Below, piece after piece: positions 1 to 8,124 of a DNA stretch of 37,509 nt. Source of the DNA: Chloroflexota bacterium (lineage in GTDB: Bacteria; Chloroflexota; Anaerolineae; JAAEKA01); contig JAYELL010000056.1 in NCBI GenBank assembly GCA_034717495.1, positions 1 through 37,509 of the forward strand, in the 5' to 3' direction. Within the stretch, counting starts at the first letter, position 1, and each line of letters begins with the position of its first letter. The translations under genes were made by a program, and so were the position numbers. A model generated the notes under the pieces. The model was not told where the DNA came from, ran no database searches, and saw nothing but the letters and a program-made list of their open reading frames with translations.

Positions 1-247
1 AATTAACTCGAAGGAAGTGTTGTCCATTTTTAAGCTCAAACTTCGACCCTGACTGGGTCAGAGTGCTCAATTTGGCCGCATAGAGTGGACAGGATTTTGT
101 TCGATCTAATTAGCTCTCGCACCGCTTGCTAGTCTGCTAGCGTGGCGGGCTGGCGGCACTCATCGTCGCCCGAAAGGGCCGCCTGTCGGCGTGCGACTCT
201 GCGACATTCTGACATTCCGCCACGCCGCTCCGGGACTTCGGTGCCAT
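1..247. repeat. Intergenic region with small hairpins and a dispersed short repeat
   Basis: No gene is seen here. The first 120 bases show nothing recognisable. From about 128 the sequence becomes structured. GCTAG (128-132) and CTAGC (137-141) form a perfect 5-bp stem. GCCC-GAAA-GGGC (168-179) is a perfect 4-bp stem with a GAAA loop. Positions 203-219 carry, on the opposite strand, the ATGTCAGAATGTC word that is also found at 16293-16305. This looks like decayed intergenic repeat material, not a regulatory RNA, though a structured RNA cannot be excluded. Confidence 0.4.
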
Positions 248-994
248 TTAGTTGGCTGAAACAATGAGAAGCCCGAGGCCACCGATTCCGAACAGTGCTG
301 CCAACCCAATCACGATCAGAACGGGCAGGAAGGTCGCCAGGGCTGCCTTGCCAAAGCTAAACCGCTGGCTTACCTCCACCCCTTTGATGTAGATCGCAAT
401 CGCCCAGACCCAGCCGACCAGGGCCAGGAGGGTGCCGGCGCATTGAATGGGACCCAGGATTGCCAGGACGTGGGGGATCGACGACAGGGCTGTCACGCCC
501 AGGAAGCGGTCGATGCCGCCGTTGCCTCCCAGTAATTTGGCAAACAAAAGAACCCAAATGCCGTAGAACATCCACATCGCCAGGCGGCTGAATGGTCTGC
601 TCAGCCAGGCGCCAAAGGACTGGAAGAAGCGAGCGATTGGTCTGGGCAACGGGGTCTCAAGGCTGTCGATCTCGCTACCGATTGTCAACCCGGCGTCCAG
701 GTTGTCCATCATCATGTCGAGGGCGAATTGGCCTTCCTCATCGGGCGGTGCGAACTGCTGCATCATCGTCATCTGTTGCTCGATCTGCGCTTTGATCTCA
801 TTGGCCTCTTCCGGGCCGAATGGCTGAAGATTGTCCACGAAGCTTACGACGAACTGCAGACTGCCGGCGATCAAAAACGCTATCACGAAGATGTAGATGC
901 CTTTCTTCATGGCATCGCTGGAATCGCGCATTCGTTCGTAGGTAGCCGTATCCAGCGTCAGGATGCCTTTGAGATACGTAGTCAGGTTATCCAT
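248..994 (-). CDS. YIP1-family integral membrane protein (second of a tandem pair)
   Basis: This 248-residue protein is mostly hydrophobic. The first membrane segment starts near residue 33. A polar, acidic, probably extramembrane stretch (about 60-110) follows, then four or so further segments in the C-terminal half. This is the layout of YIP1-domain proteins, a membrane family without a defined bacterial enzyme activity. The ATG at 994 is preceded by AGGAGGG with 7-base spacing. The gene starts one base after the stop codon of the upstream YIP1 paralogue, so the two are probably translationally coupled. The C-terminus ends in glycine-rich hydrophobic sequence. Substrate and partners are unknown; a role in membrane organisation or transport is only inferred from the family. 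Confidence 0.7.
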   Translation of the reverse strand: MDNLTTYLKGILTLDTATYERMRDSSDAMKKGIYIFVIAFLIAGSLQFVVSFVDNLQPFGPEEANEIKAQIEQQMTMMQQFAPPDEEGQFALDMMMDNLDAGLTIGSEIDSLETPLPRPIARFFQSFGAWLSRPFSRLAMWMFYGIWVLLFAKLLGGNGGIDRFLGVTALSSIPHVLAILGPIQCAGTLLALVGWVWAIAIYIKGVEVSQRFSFGKAALATFLPVLIVIGLAALFGIGGLGLLIVSAN

Positions 995-995
995 C

Positions 996-1727
996 TCACA
1001 GCCCTCCTGTAAACGACATAGCCATCGTGGCGCCGAAGAGAGCGACTCCCGTGCCGAACAGGATAGCGATCAGCAGTCCGACGATCAGAGGGGGCAGGAG
1101 CGCCGCCCACATGGCCCGCGGCCAGGTCAACTCATGGGCTACCCGCAGGCCCATGTAGCGACAAAGCAGGGTCCAGACCGTGATTCCGGCTACCGTGACG
1201 AAGGGGATGGCGGTTAGGAGCAATAGAAGTTGGGGAGCTTCTGCCAGGGCGGTGACCCCCAATGTCTGGCTCAAGCTGGCGACGCCGCCGAAGAGGCGGG
1301 CCAGAAGGTGTGCCAGTACGCCGATCACCAGCCAACCGACGATCAGGCCAAGGGGGGTCAGGATGAGTCCCGCCGCGGCTGTTCCTGGATGTGGCATGAA
1401 GAACTCCACAATTCGCCAGTTCATATCCCAGACTTGCTGGAACATGGCCAGGGCTTCTTCTCCGCCCTCCTGGGCCATCATATCCCACCCGGGCATGGCT
1501 TGAAGGTTTGGCAGGATGATCTCCCGTATTTCACCCAGGTCCGGGGAACTGGCCCACTCCAGTGTCGTGCCGATGATGCCAGCCAGAGCCGCGGCCACGC
1601 CCAGCATCACGAGGATGAACAGGCCATCGACAAAGGGGTTGTCGTCGTCTCTCATCGTTGCATAGGCTCGCTTCTGCAGGAACAGGGCGTCCCAAAGCAG
1701 GCCGGAACTTCGTTTGATTGTCTGCAC
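996..1727 (-). CDS. YIP1-family integral membrane protein (first of a tandem pair)
   Basis: This 243-residue membrane protein is paralogous in layout to its downstream neighbour. It has a hydrophobic segment around residues 33-53, an acidic loop of about 60 residues containing several Trp and Met, and then four hydrophobic segments rich in Gly, Ala and Leu. The start is GTG at 1727, supported by an excellent GAGGAGGT Shine-Dalgarno sequence 5 to 6 bases upstream. A TATAC word lies just upstream of that site, but a convincing -35 element was not found. The overall fold fits the YIP1 domain. The duplication suggests the two proteins may work as a heteromer, which is an inference only. Confidence 0.68.
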   Translation of the reverse strand: MQTIKRSSGLLWDALFLQKRAYATMRDDDNPFVDGLFILVMLGVAAALAGIIGTTLEWASSPDLGEIREIILPNLQAMPGWDMMAQEGGEEALAMFQQVWDMNWRIVEFFMPHPGTAAAGLILTPLGLIVGWLVIGVLAHLLARLFGGVASLSQTLGVTALAEAPQLLLLLTAIPFVTVAGITVWTLLCRYMGLRVAHELTWPRAMWAALLPPLIVGLLIAILFGTGVALFGATMAMSFTGGL

Positions 1728-1786
1728 GGTTAACCTCCTCGTATACTAATTCGATTCGGGTGCGTTTCAAATGGGTTGACGATTGT

Positions 1787-1829
1787 GGGCAGGGAAACCC
1801 TGTAGGCGGAGGGCAGGGTCTCCCTGCCC
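1787..1829. repeat. Paired GGGCAGGG hairpin repeats
   Basis: GGGCAGGG (1811-1818) and CCCTGCCC (1822-1829) form a perfect 8-bp stem with a 3-base loop, ending one base before the stop codon of the DHH-CBS-nucleotidyltransferase gene. A partial second copy, CAGGG-AAA-CCCTG, lies at 1790-1802. There is no T-tract, so it is not a standard intrinsic terminator, although a 3'-end hairpin here could stabilise or help end the transcript. The duplicated form suggests a dispersed palindromic repeat family. Confidence 0.55.
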
Positions 1830-4508
1830 CTACTGAGATTCTGCCAGCGCCTTGACCAATGCCCGCTCTTCAGCTTCGGAGGTCACTGAACCATCCAGCC
1901 AGGCATCACGGGCGGTATCAAGAATCTTCTTGAAGGCGGGACCGGGACGCAGACCGAGGGCCATCAGGTCCTCTCCGCCGAGATAGGGTTTGACCTTCAT
2001 CAATTCCCCTTCGTAGAGATCGATCCACCATCGGACGACTTGAGAATCGCTGATGATTCTCATCAGGAAGCGGCTGGCCGCGAGTGTCGGCTTCAGGAGG
2101 CGATATGCCTGGCTGCGCGATAGATTCTCGTTTTCGAGGGCTTGCACCTGCGCCTTGAAGTCATGGAGATTCTCGAGAAGTGCCATCGAGCTTCGCATCA
2201 GGGTCAGGCGCTTATCAAGGGCGGTCAACTCTTCCCGCGGCAAGCGGTAGGTCCAGATGGCGAAATAGAGCTGATCGGTCTCGGCATCCAGGTCGGAAGA
2301 ACGCCGGCTTTCACGAAATCTGCGAAAGCGGTCGACCACCCAGCTGTCGGTTGTCAATGCAGGATGGATGTGGCTGATAACGCCCAGTTCCTCCAGTCGG
2401 GCGAGGGATTGCTCTGGCAAGGCCTCGGCGAGAATAAGTTCCAACTCGTGGCGCACTCGGGCCGGGCTGATACGATCCAGAAGATCCAGAGAGTCCTGGA
2501 TCAGCTCGCCTGTGCGTTGTTCGATCTGAAATCCGAAACGTTGCTCAAAACGCACAGCGCGCAGGATGCGCGTCGGATCGTCCACAAAACTGTGGGTATG
2601 CAGGACGCGGATCAGCCCGTCGTTCAAGTCGCGTTCGCCGCCGTAGAAGTCCAATAGTTCTCCCCACCGGTCCGGGTTCAGCGAGACTGCCAGGGTATTG
2701 ATGGTGAAGTCACGCCGGTGAAGATCCAGTTTGATGGAACCATGTTCAACCGCAGGCAGCACAGTGGGCTCGGCGTAGAATTCGGTTCGTGCCGTTACGA
2801 AATCAAGGGCGGCAGGGGGTGCCAGGATATGGTTCAGGGCGACAATCAGGGCATCCGGATCATCCGCGCTGCCGGACTCGTCGCCAGACTCGGGCAGAAT
2901 CCACTTGGCTGTGCCGAAACGCTTGTGGCTGCGCACGCGCCCGCCGTGACGGCGGGCCAGGCGCCGGGCAAGCGCGATGGCATCTCCCTCGACGACCAGA
3001 TCAACATCGAAGTTGGGCCGATCCAGCAATAGATCCCTGGCGAAACCACCCACGGCGTACAGGGGAAACCCCAATTCATTGGCTGACTGGCCTGCCAGGC
3101 GCAGAAGGGCCAGTAGGGCATCGGGCAGGGCGGTTTCCATGCGCAGCGCGATTTCCTCGCGCCGGGAGGATTTGTCAGGTTCCCCCCACAGTTTGATGAG
3201 GTCGGTACGGGTAACGATGCCAATGATCATCTCGCTGGTGGGGTCGATCACCGGAATCTGGCCCCAGCCTGATTCGATCATCAGTTTCTGCAGTTCGTTG
3301 ATGCCCGCCTCGGGAGTGACGGTCACACGGCCCGTACGCATGTAGCGATTGACGGTATGGGTTGCCAGGCCATGCTGCACGGCGCGATCAACCTGGCGGC
3401 GAGTAATGTTTCCCAGGAGCCCGTTGACGTGGGCGGATCGTTTGCCATTTTCGTCGCTGCTCGTTTCTTCGACCACCGGATAGCCCTCAAACCCATAGCG
3501 CTGAAGGATGCCGACCATCTCTTCGATGGTTGTGGAGGGGGGAACTGTCGCTGGATAGCCGTGGGTCATGATCTTTTCGACCGTCACCAGCGGCTTGACC
3601 GACTCCTGAAGCAGGCTGAGCAGTGTGACTTCTACCTCGGTCAGACTCTTGCCACGGACCAGGGCGGCGGCGGCTCGGGGATGCCCACCGCCACCCATCT
3701 TGAGAGCGATCGAACCAACATCGACGGCATCGGTCGCGCTGCGGGCTACAACCTGGATGCGGTCGCCCAAATCGACGATCAGGAACAATCCCGATGGTTC
3801 ATAGACATCGCGAATTTTGTGGGCGAGGGTGCTGATCTCGTCGCCAAACCCGGGCGCGCTGGCACTGGCAACTACGACGGAATGCCCGGCAATATCGTAG
3901 ACGCGATTGCTCTCTGTCAGAGCGGTATACAAGTCAAGTTGTTCCGGGGTCAACGGGTGATGCAGGAAACGCCCTACGACCTGCAGGTTGGCACCTTGTT
4001 CAATGAGCCATGCAGCTGCCTGCAGGTCTCGTGCCGTGGTGGCAATGTATACGAGGGAACCGGTGTCCTCGTAGATTCCCAGAAGCAGCAGTGTGGCCTC
4101 GACCGGTGAGACCTCAATCTGGCGCCGGGCAATTTTCTCCACGAGCAAGGTGGTTGTAGCTCCAACCTCCTCGCCATCGAAGGTCCATCCCTGGTCCGGG
4201 GTGCGCTGTTGTACATGGTGATCGACGATCTGGCCCGGCGTATCAGGTTTCATCCCCTTGACGGTGGAATAGGTCTGCGTATCGACAACGATGGCGTAGT
4301 CTACCTGGCGACGCGGCAGGTCCTCCTGCCGGCGGAAGGGGAGAGCAGAGCGGTAGAGGGCCAGGAACTCCTGCAAGTTGCGGTTGAGGCAGCGCGGCAA
4401 AACAGGGATGGCGTGAGGATGCAGTTTGTGTGCTGCAAGCATGGAGGCCAGCCCATCGAAGTCGGTATGTTCGTGCGTCAGGATGACTGTGAATTTTTTG
4501 CCAGCCAT
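1830..4508 (-). CDS. DHH phosphoesterase - CBS pair - tRNA nucleotidyltransferase (CCA/A-adding) fusion
   Basis: This 892-residue three-part enzyme probably adds or repairs the tRNA 3' CCA end. Residues 1-310 are a DHH/DHHA1 phosphoesterase: TDFDG (15-19), VVDTQ (74-78), VDHH (95-98), EDTGS (147-151) and the DHHA1 motif GGGGHPRA (272-279) supply the metal-binding Asp and His residues. Residues 311-440 hold two CBS domains, which usually bind adenine nucleotides. Residues 455 to the end are a class II poly(A)-polymerase/CCA head, with GGFARD (487-492), the catalytic DVD (501-503), RRDFTINTLA, and DDPTRILRAVRF in the tRNA-binding part. The same fused architecture is known in other bacteria. Starting at the ATG at 4508 is supported by GGAG 8 bases upstream. 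It cannot be told by eye whether it adds A only or all of CCA. Confidence 0.9.
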   Translation of the reverse strand: MAGKKFTVILTHEHTDFDGLASMLAAHKLHPHAIPVLPRCLNRNLQEFLALYRSALPFRRQEDLPRRQVDYAIVVDTQTYSTVKGMKPDTPGQIVDHHVQQRTPDQGWTFDGEEVGATTTLLVEKIARRQIEVSPVEATLLLLGIYEDTGSLVYIATTARDLQAAAWLIEQGANLQVVGRFLHHPLTPEQLDLYTALTESNRVYDIAGHSVVVASASAPGFGDEISTLAHKIRDVYEPSGLFLIVDLGDRIQVVARSATDAVDVGSIALKMGGGGHPRAAAALVRGKSLTEVEVTLLSLLQESVKPLVTVEKIMTHGYPATVPPSTTIEEMVGILQRYGFEGYPVVEETSSDENGKRSAHVNGLLGNITRRQVDRAVQHGLATHTVNRYMRTGRVTVTPEAGINELQKLMIESGWGQIPVIDPTSEMIIGIVTRTDLIKLWGEPDKSSRREEIALRMETALPDALLALLRLAGQSANELGFPLYAVGGFARDLLLDRPNFDVDLVVEGDAIALARRLARRHGGRVRSHKRFGTAKWILPESGDESGSADDPDALIVALNHILAPPAALDFVTARTEFYAEPTVLPAVEHGSIKLDLHRRDFTINTLAVSLNPDRWGELLDFYGGERDLNDGLIRVLHTHSFVDDPTRILRAVRFEQRFGFQIEQRTGELIQDSLDLLDRISPARVRHELELILAEALPEQSLARLEELGVISHIHPALTTDSWVVDRFRRFRESRRSSDLDAETDQLYFAIWTYRLPREELTALDKRLTLMRSSMALLENLHDFKAQVQALENENLSRSQAYRLLKPTLAASRFLMRIISDSQVVRWWIDLYEGELMKVKPYLGGEDLMALGLRPGPAFKKILDTARDAWLDGSVTSEAEERALVKALAESQ

Positions 4509-4526
4509 TGAGGATCTCCACCGATG

Positions 4527-4557
4527 ATTATACCACAGGGAGATTGTGAATTGTCAA
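4527..4557 (-). promoter_or_regulatory. Sigma-70-type promoter of the DHH-CBS-nucleotidyltransferase gene
   Basis: Read on the minus strand, TTGACA (4557-4552) and TATAAT (4532-4527) are both exact consensus hexamers, separated by 19 bases, slightly more than ideal. The -10 element lies about 19 bases upstream of the ATG, which leaves room for the GGAG ribosome site. Confidence 0.6.
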
Positions 4558-4565
4558 TAGCCGCC

Positions 4566-4612
4566 CGAAGACCGCGGACCGAAGACCGCGGTCCGCGGTC
4601 CGAAGATCGAAG
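4566..4612. repeat. GAAGACCGCGG inverted and direct repeat
   Basis: The unit GAAGACCGCGG occurs twice (from 4567 and 4581), followed by a degenerate GAAGATCGAAGACC. Positions 4571-4580 and 4590-4599 are a perfect 10-bp inverted repeat around a 9-base loop. It lies between the end of the acidic-protein gene and the promoter of the next gene. It could end transcription of the upstream gene, but no T-run follows. Confidence 0.5.
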
Positions 4613-4629
4613 ACCATCGATCACTGATA

Positions 4630-5064
4630 CTAATCGGTTGTGGATTCCTGAGCAGCGTCCTCGGCAGGTTCTTCCTCGGATGGGTTCAGCAAGCGGTTGA
4701 GTTCTTCGTTCAGCTTGTGTAAGCCCAGCAGCAGGCCTTTGCGAACCTCCTGCGTTACCTGGCTTTCCTCGACGGTACCAACCATCCGGGAAGCCTGGGT
4801 TTTCAGGTCTTGTGCAACCTCGCTGGCATGCAGATCCTCGGAGATGCCATCAAGCTGGGTGCCCGCGGTTTTCAGGGCCTCTCGAATCTCCACCTCGGCT
4901 TTTCTACGCTCGTCGCTCTCCCAGGCGCTGCGGATAGCACCGGCTACCTTGTCACCCAGATTGCCAATCTCAACCCAGACCTCTTCCGACGTAGCGTCGG
5001 CGGCAGTTTCCTCCACCACCGGTTCCTCGGATGCCGGGCCTGTTGTTTTTTTCTCTTCGCTCAT
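4630..5064 (-). CDS. Small acidic helical protein of unknown function
   Basis: This 144-residue protein was not recognised. Both ends are low-complexity and Glu/Ala/Thr-rich; the last 20 residues are almost entirely acidic or small. The centre (about 27-130) is predicted by eye to be amphipathic helix with regularly spaced Lys, Glu and Leu, and it contains the WESDERRKAEVE stretch. There is no signal peptide, membrane segment or cysteine, so it is probably cytosolic and soluble. The ATG at 5064 is preceded by AAGGAG with good spacing. It lies between a GT39 gene and the tRNA nucleotidyltransferase gene, both on the same strand. It could be a stress or chaperone-like helical protein, but nothing seen proves that. 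Confidence 0.6.
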   Translation of the reverse strand: MSEEKKTTGPASEEPVVEETAADATSEEVWVEIGNLGDKVAGAIRSAWESDERRKAEVEIREALKTAGTQLDGISEDLHASEVAQDLKTQASRMVGTVEESQVTQEVRKGLLLGLHKLNEELNRLLNPSEEEPAEDAAQESTTD

Positions 5065-5186
5065 TGGGGTCTCCTTTGCTTGTGTCAGTAAGAAGCGAGC
5101 AGAACGGTCGCTTCAAATCGTCTGCGGAACCGCATGCGCGTGAAACGAATGTGGTCACTACTCTGTTATACGTTTCTGAGGGGTCG

Positions 5187-8108
5187 TTAGTCGCGCCGAA
5201 TCCCGACGGGTGTCGGAAGATCCAGGGAGTCTGCGACCGGCTGGCCATCAGCATCGACCCACAAGAGGCGGGTGCCACTGGTCGGGTCGTAGATACCAAC
5301 GACTATTCTCGCTTGTTCAGGACAGCCCGCGCGGTTGCCGCAGTCCGGCGGGATGGGCAAGAGGTGACGATCGCTCAGATATTCTCCGGGTACCCAACTT
5401 GAGGTCGGGAGGTTGCCCTCTCCCGGCTCACCGTCCGATTGAGCAATGAAGTTGCCCGAATCGTCCAGAAGGTGGACGAAAACAGAAAGACGCTCTCCAG
5501 TCGTCTCTGTCGCCTGCCAGATCAGATCGACTTCCAGGGATTCACCGGGAGAGAATGTGTCGCTCGATAAACCATAGCCGACCAGGCGGCCCAGCTGCTG
5601 GAGGTCGGCAGCAAACGGATAATCAAGTTGCGGTGAAGTCATGACATGATCGCGGTCCACGGCCTCGAATTCTGCGAGATGAATGAAGTCCTGGCCCGAT
5701 CCCAAAACCTGCCCACTTTTCGGCAGCCTCTGGCCGGTTTGCGGGTCGAACAGGCCAGTGATGAGGGCGTACTTGCCATCCATCGCCCCAGCCGGAAGTC
5801 GTAACAGGTGTTGGCTGCGCACCAGTTCCCCCGCCTGCCAGTCTCCAGTTGGATACCAGGATACTGGTGGTCCCTGCCATGCGGCCGCCACTCTTTCATC
5901 GCCGTCGACCAGTTGCAGGAACAGATGGAGATCGTTCTGGATCTGTCCGAGGTCAGGTAACGCTTGCCAGAAGAGGTTGACCTGTAAATCATGCCCGGGT
6001 GTCAAGGGGCCTCGGGAAACACTGTAGCCCAGCAGGTCGACGGCATCACCGAGCGGCTGATTGACAGGGATATCGAAAGCAAGGGTTTCTATCGACTGCG
6101 GATCATCGGGTCGCTCTATCCGGACCTGCCCCAGAATTGTCTCTGTCCCCTGGGTTCGTCCATCGGGACCGATGAAATCGAAGGCTGGTCCGCCCGGTTT
6201 CTCGCTGAGACCTAACCGCAGCTCGTATTCGCCCGGTGGGGTGCCGGCGGGCACAAGCATTGCCAGTCGATCGGGCCCTGCCGTTTCATGGGCGGTCAGG
6301 TCTTGTTGGGCCCAGGTGTGTCCTGCGTCGTCTGCCAGGCGCAGGCTGACCGCCCGCGTGCTCAACGCTCCTTTATTCTCCCACGCCAGGTCAACCAGGA
6401 GAGTCTGATTGGCAGCGGGGAGAGGGGAAGGCCCAAAGTGAGAGTCAGCCAGCTGTACACCATTGGCGAAAGCCGCATCGCCGGCATCGACGAATTCAAA
6501 GATGCGATCGGGACTTGCCCAGCCGGTGAGTCTGGTGCTGGGGCTGTACCAACGGTTGGCCAGATTATAGCTATTCGACCAAAGATAGTCCTCGATTTGG
6601 CTTTCGAGTAAGCCACCGAGGGAGAGGTGTTCCGGGAACCACACGTTGCCATTTTCCAGGGCATCGTCAACCAGTTGCACGGCTTCGTCATTCCAATAGT
6701 GAGGAGGTAACAAAATGGGCTGCGCGCCCTCCTGCCTCCCGTAGCTCCAGAAGTAGCCCACTTGCCAGGGAAAAACGGAGATCACCCTGTCCTCTGCCTT
6801 TCCCCATTGATTGACTTGCCCAATCAACGGGCGATAATCTTCTTCGGCATAGCGGGGCACGGTGAAGAAAGCCAGCAGGGAGAGCAGCGAAAGGCCGGCG
6901 AACAGGATGAGGGTCAACACCAGGGGAAGACGATTCCTGTCTGAACCATCCAGCTGTCTTCGGGTGACACTGTTCCAAGCGCAGACCAGGGCGGTGCTGA
7001 TGAGCAACAGGAAAAGGGGCAAAGCCAATAGCAGTAAGCGCTCTGCCCGATCGGGGAAAAAGGGAAAGGTCAGATTGACCAGCCAGCCCAACATCAGTAC
7101 CACCAGCAGTGCAAGCAGGAGGAATCCGACGGTTTCCCAGGCCGGTTGTCTGCGCGAATCGCCGGCGACCGGATCGAGGCTTTTTCCGGCACTGTTTCGC
7201 TCTGACCACCAGACCAGCAGTGCCCAGAACAGTGGCAACAATCCCAGGAGGCCGAGGACCCACCACCGTGTCAATAAACCTTCGAGGTGGCCGGTCGAAA
7301 AGGCAGACAGGTGCCGGGCCAGATACTCGATGGCTCCCAGGGGACGGTCTGAGTCGGCAACCACCTTCTGCGACACGTAGGCCACGAGTCGGGGTGTGGC
7401 GAAGAGCAGCCAGGGCAGGTAGAGCAGCAGGGCAACGGCCTGGGCAGCCAACCAGAGAACGGCTCGCTTGCCCGGCTCTTTGCGCCGCCAAAGGAGCCAG
7501 AGTCCGGCGACAGTCAGACCGGCAGCCAGGAATCCGGCATAGTACTGGGTGTAGAGAGCAAGAACGATAAAAAGCAGGTAGCCCAACAACCAGGCCCAGT
7601 CAGTGCGTTCGATGTAGCCTGAGCTATCGAGTTGACCCGCTGCGTTCGACCTGAAACGCACTCCCAGCCAGCGGGCGGCTGAACCGGTCGCCATCAGGCT
7701 GTAGAGGGTCACCAGGGCATACATTCGGACTTCCTGTGAATAGAAGATGTGGAAAGGATTAATGGCGAGAAGGAATGCAGCCAGAACACCGGTGATCGGC
7801 CCGCCAAGCCAGCGCCCAACCAGGTAGATCAGCGGGATGGCGAGGACGCCGGCAGCGACGGAAAAGAGACGCAGGGCAACCGGGGATAGTCCAAACAAGG
7901 AACTCCAGCCGCCCAACATGGTGTAGTACAGGGGGGGATGGATGTCTTCGGCTGTCAGCAGGAGCATCTGGATCAGTGGCTGATTGGCAAACCAGACACT
8001 GTATCCCTCATCCCACCAAAGGGGTTGGAAGTCGAGTCGTGCTACCCGTAACGCCAGGGCCAGCAGCGTCAAGAGTGCTACGGCGCGGCCGGCAGTCCTG
8101 GAGCGCAT
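5187..8108 (-). CDS. GT39/PMT-type membrane glycosyltransferase with two C-terminal beta-sandwich modules
   Basis: This 973-residue protein starts with a hydrophobic segment followed by WWDEGYS (31-37). The acidic pair after the first membrane segment is typical of GT-C enzymes that move sugars from polyprenyl-phosphate donors to acceptors on the outer face of the membrane. About ten to twelve hydrophobic segments follow up to roughly residue 420. The rest is extracytoplasmic. It includes a beta-rich region and two copies (about 701-806 and 841-950) of a module with the pattern GY-PG-WQA-HL-W-G-P-G-YDP-RL. The same module occurs twice in the other GT39 of this window. The ATG at 8108 has no clear ribosome site and follows the SH3 lipoprotein stop by 16 bases, suggesting translation after the upstream gene. 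The acceptor is unknown. Confidence 0.82.
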   Translation of the reverse strand: MRSRTAGRAVALLTLLALALRVARLDFQPLWWDEGYSVWFANQPLIQMLLLTAEDIHPPLYYTMLGGWSSLFGLSPVALRLFSVAAGVLAIPLIYLVGRWLGGPITGVLAAFLLAINPFHIFYSQEVRMYALVTLYSLMATGSAARWLGVRFRSNAAGQLDSSGYIERTDWAWLLGYLLFIVLALYTQYYAGFLAAGLTVAGLWLLWRRKEPGKRAVLWLAAQAVALLLYLPWLLFATPRLVAYVSQKVVADSDRPLGAIEYLARHLSAFSTGHLEGLLTRWWVLGLLGLLPLFWALLVWWSERNSAGKSLDPVAGDSRRQPAWETVGFLLLALLVVLMLGWLVNLTFPFFPDRAERLLLLALPLFLLLISTALVCAWNSVTRRQLDGSDRNRLPLVLTLILFAGLSLLSLLAFFTVPRYAEEDYRPLIGQVNQWGKAEDRVISVFPWQVGYFWSYGRQEGAQPILLPPHYWNDEAVQLVDDALENGNVWFPEHLSLGGLLESQIEDYLWSNSYNLANRWYSPSTRLTGWASPDRIFEFVDAGDAAFANGVQLADSHFGPSPLPAANQTLLVDLAWENKGALSTRAVSLRLADDAGHTWAQQDLTAHETAGPDRLAMLVPAGTPPGEYELRLGLSEKPGGPAFDFIGPDGRTQGTETILGQVRIERPDDPQSIETLAFDIPVNQPLGDAVDLLGYSVSRGPLTPGHDLQVNLFWQALPDLGQIQNDLHLFLQLVDGDERVAAAWQGPPVSWYPTGDWQAGELVRSQHLLRLPAGAMDGKYALITGLFDPQTGQRLPKSGQVLGSGQDFIHLAEFEAVDRDHVMTSPQLDYPFAADLQQLGRLVGYGLSSDTFSPGESLEVDLIWQATETTGERLSVFVHLLDDSGNFIAQSDGEPGEGNLPTSSWVPGEYLSDRHLLPIPPDCGNRAGCPEQARIVVGIYDPTSGTRLLWVDADGQPVADSLDLPTPVGIRRD

Positions 8109-8124
8109 TGGGCAGGTGGATCAA

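Noticed and set aside
1811-1829. Intrinsic terminator at the 3' end of the tRNA enzyme gene
   Set aside because: The stem is good but no T-run follows on the transcribed strand, and the unit is duplicated like a repeat element.
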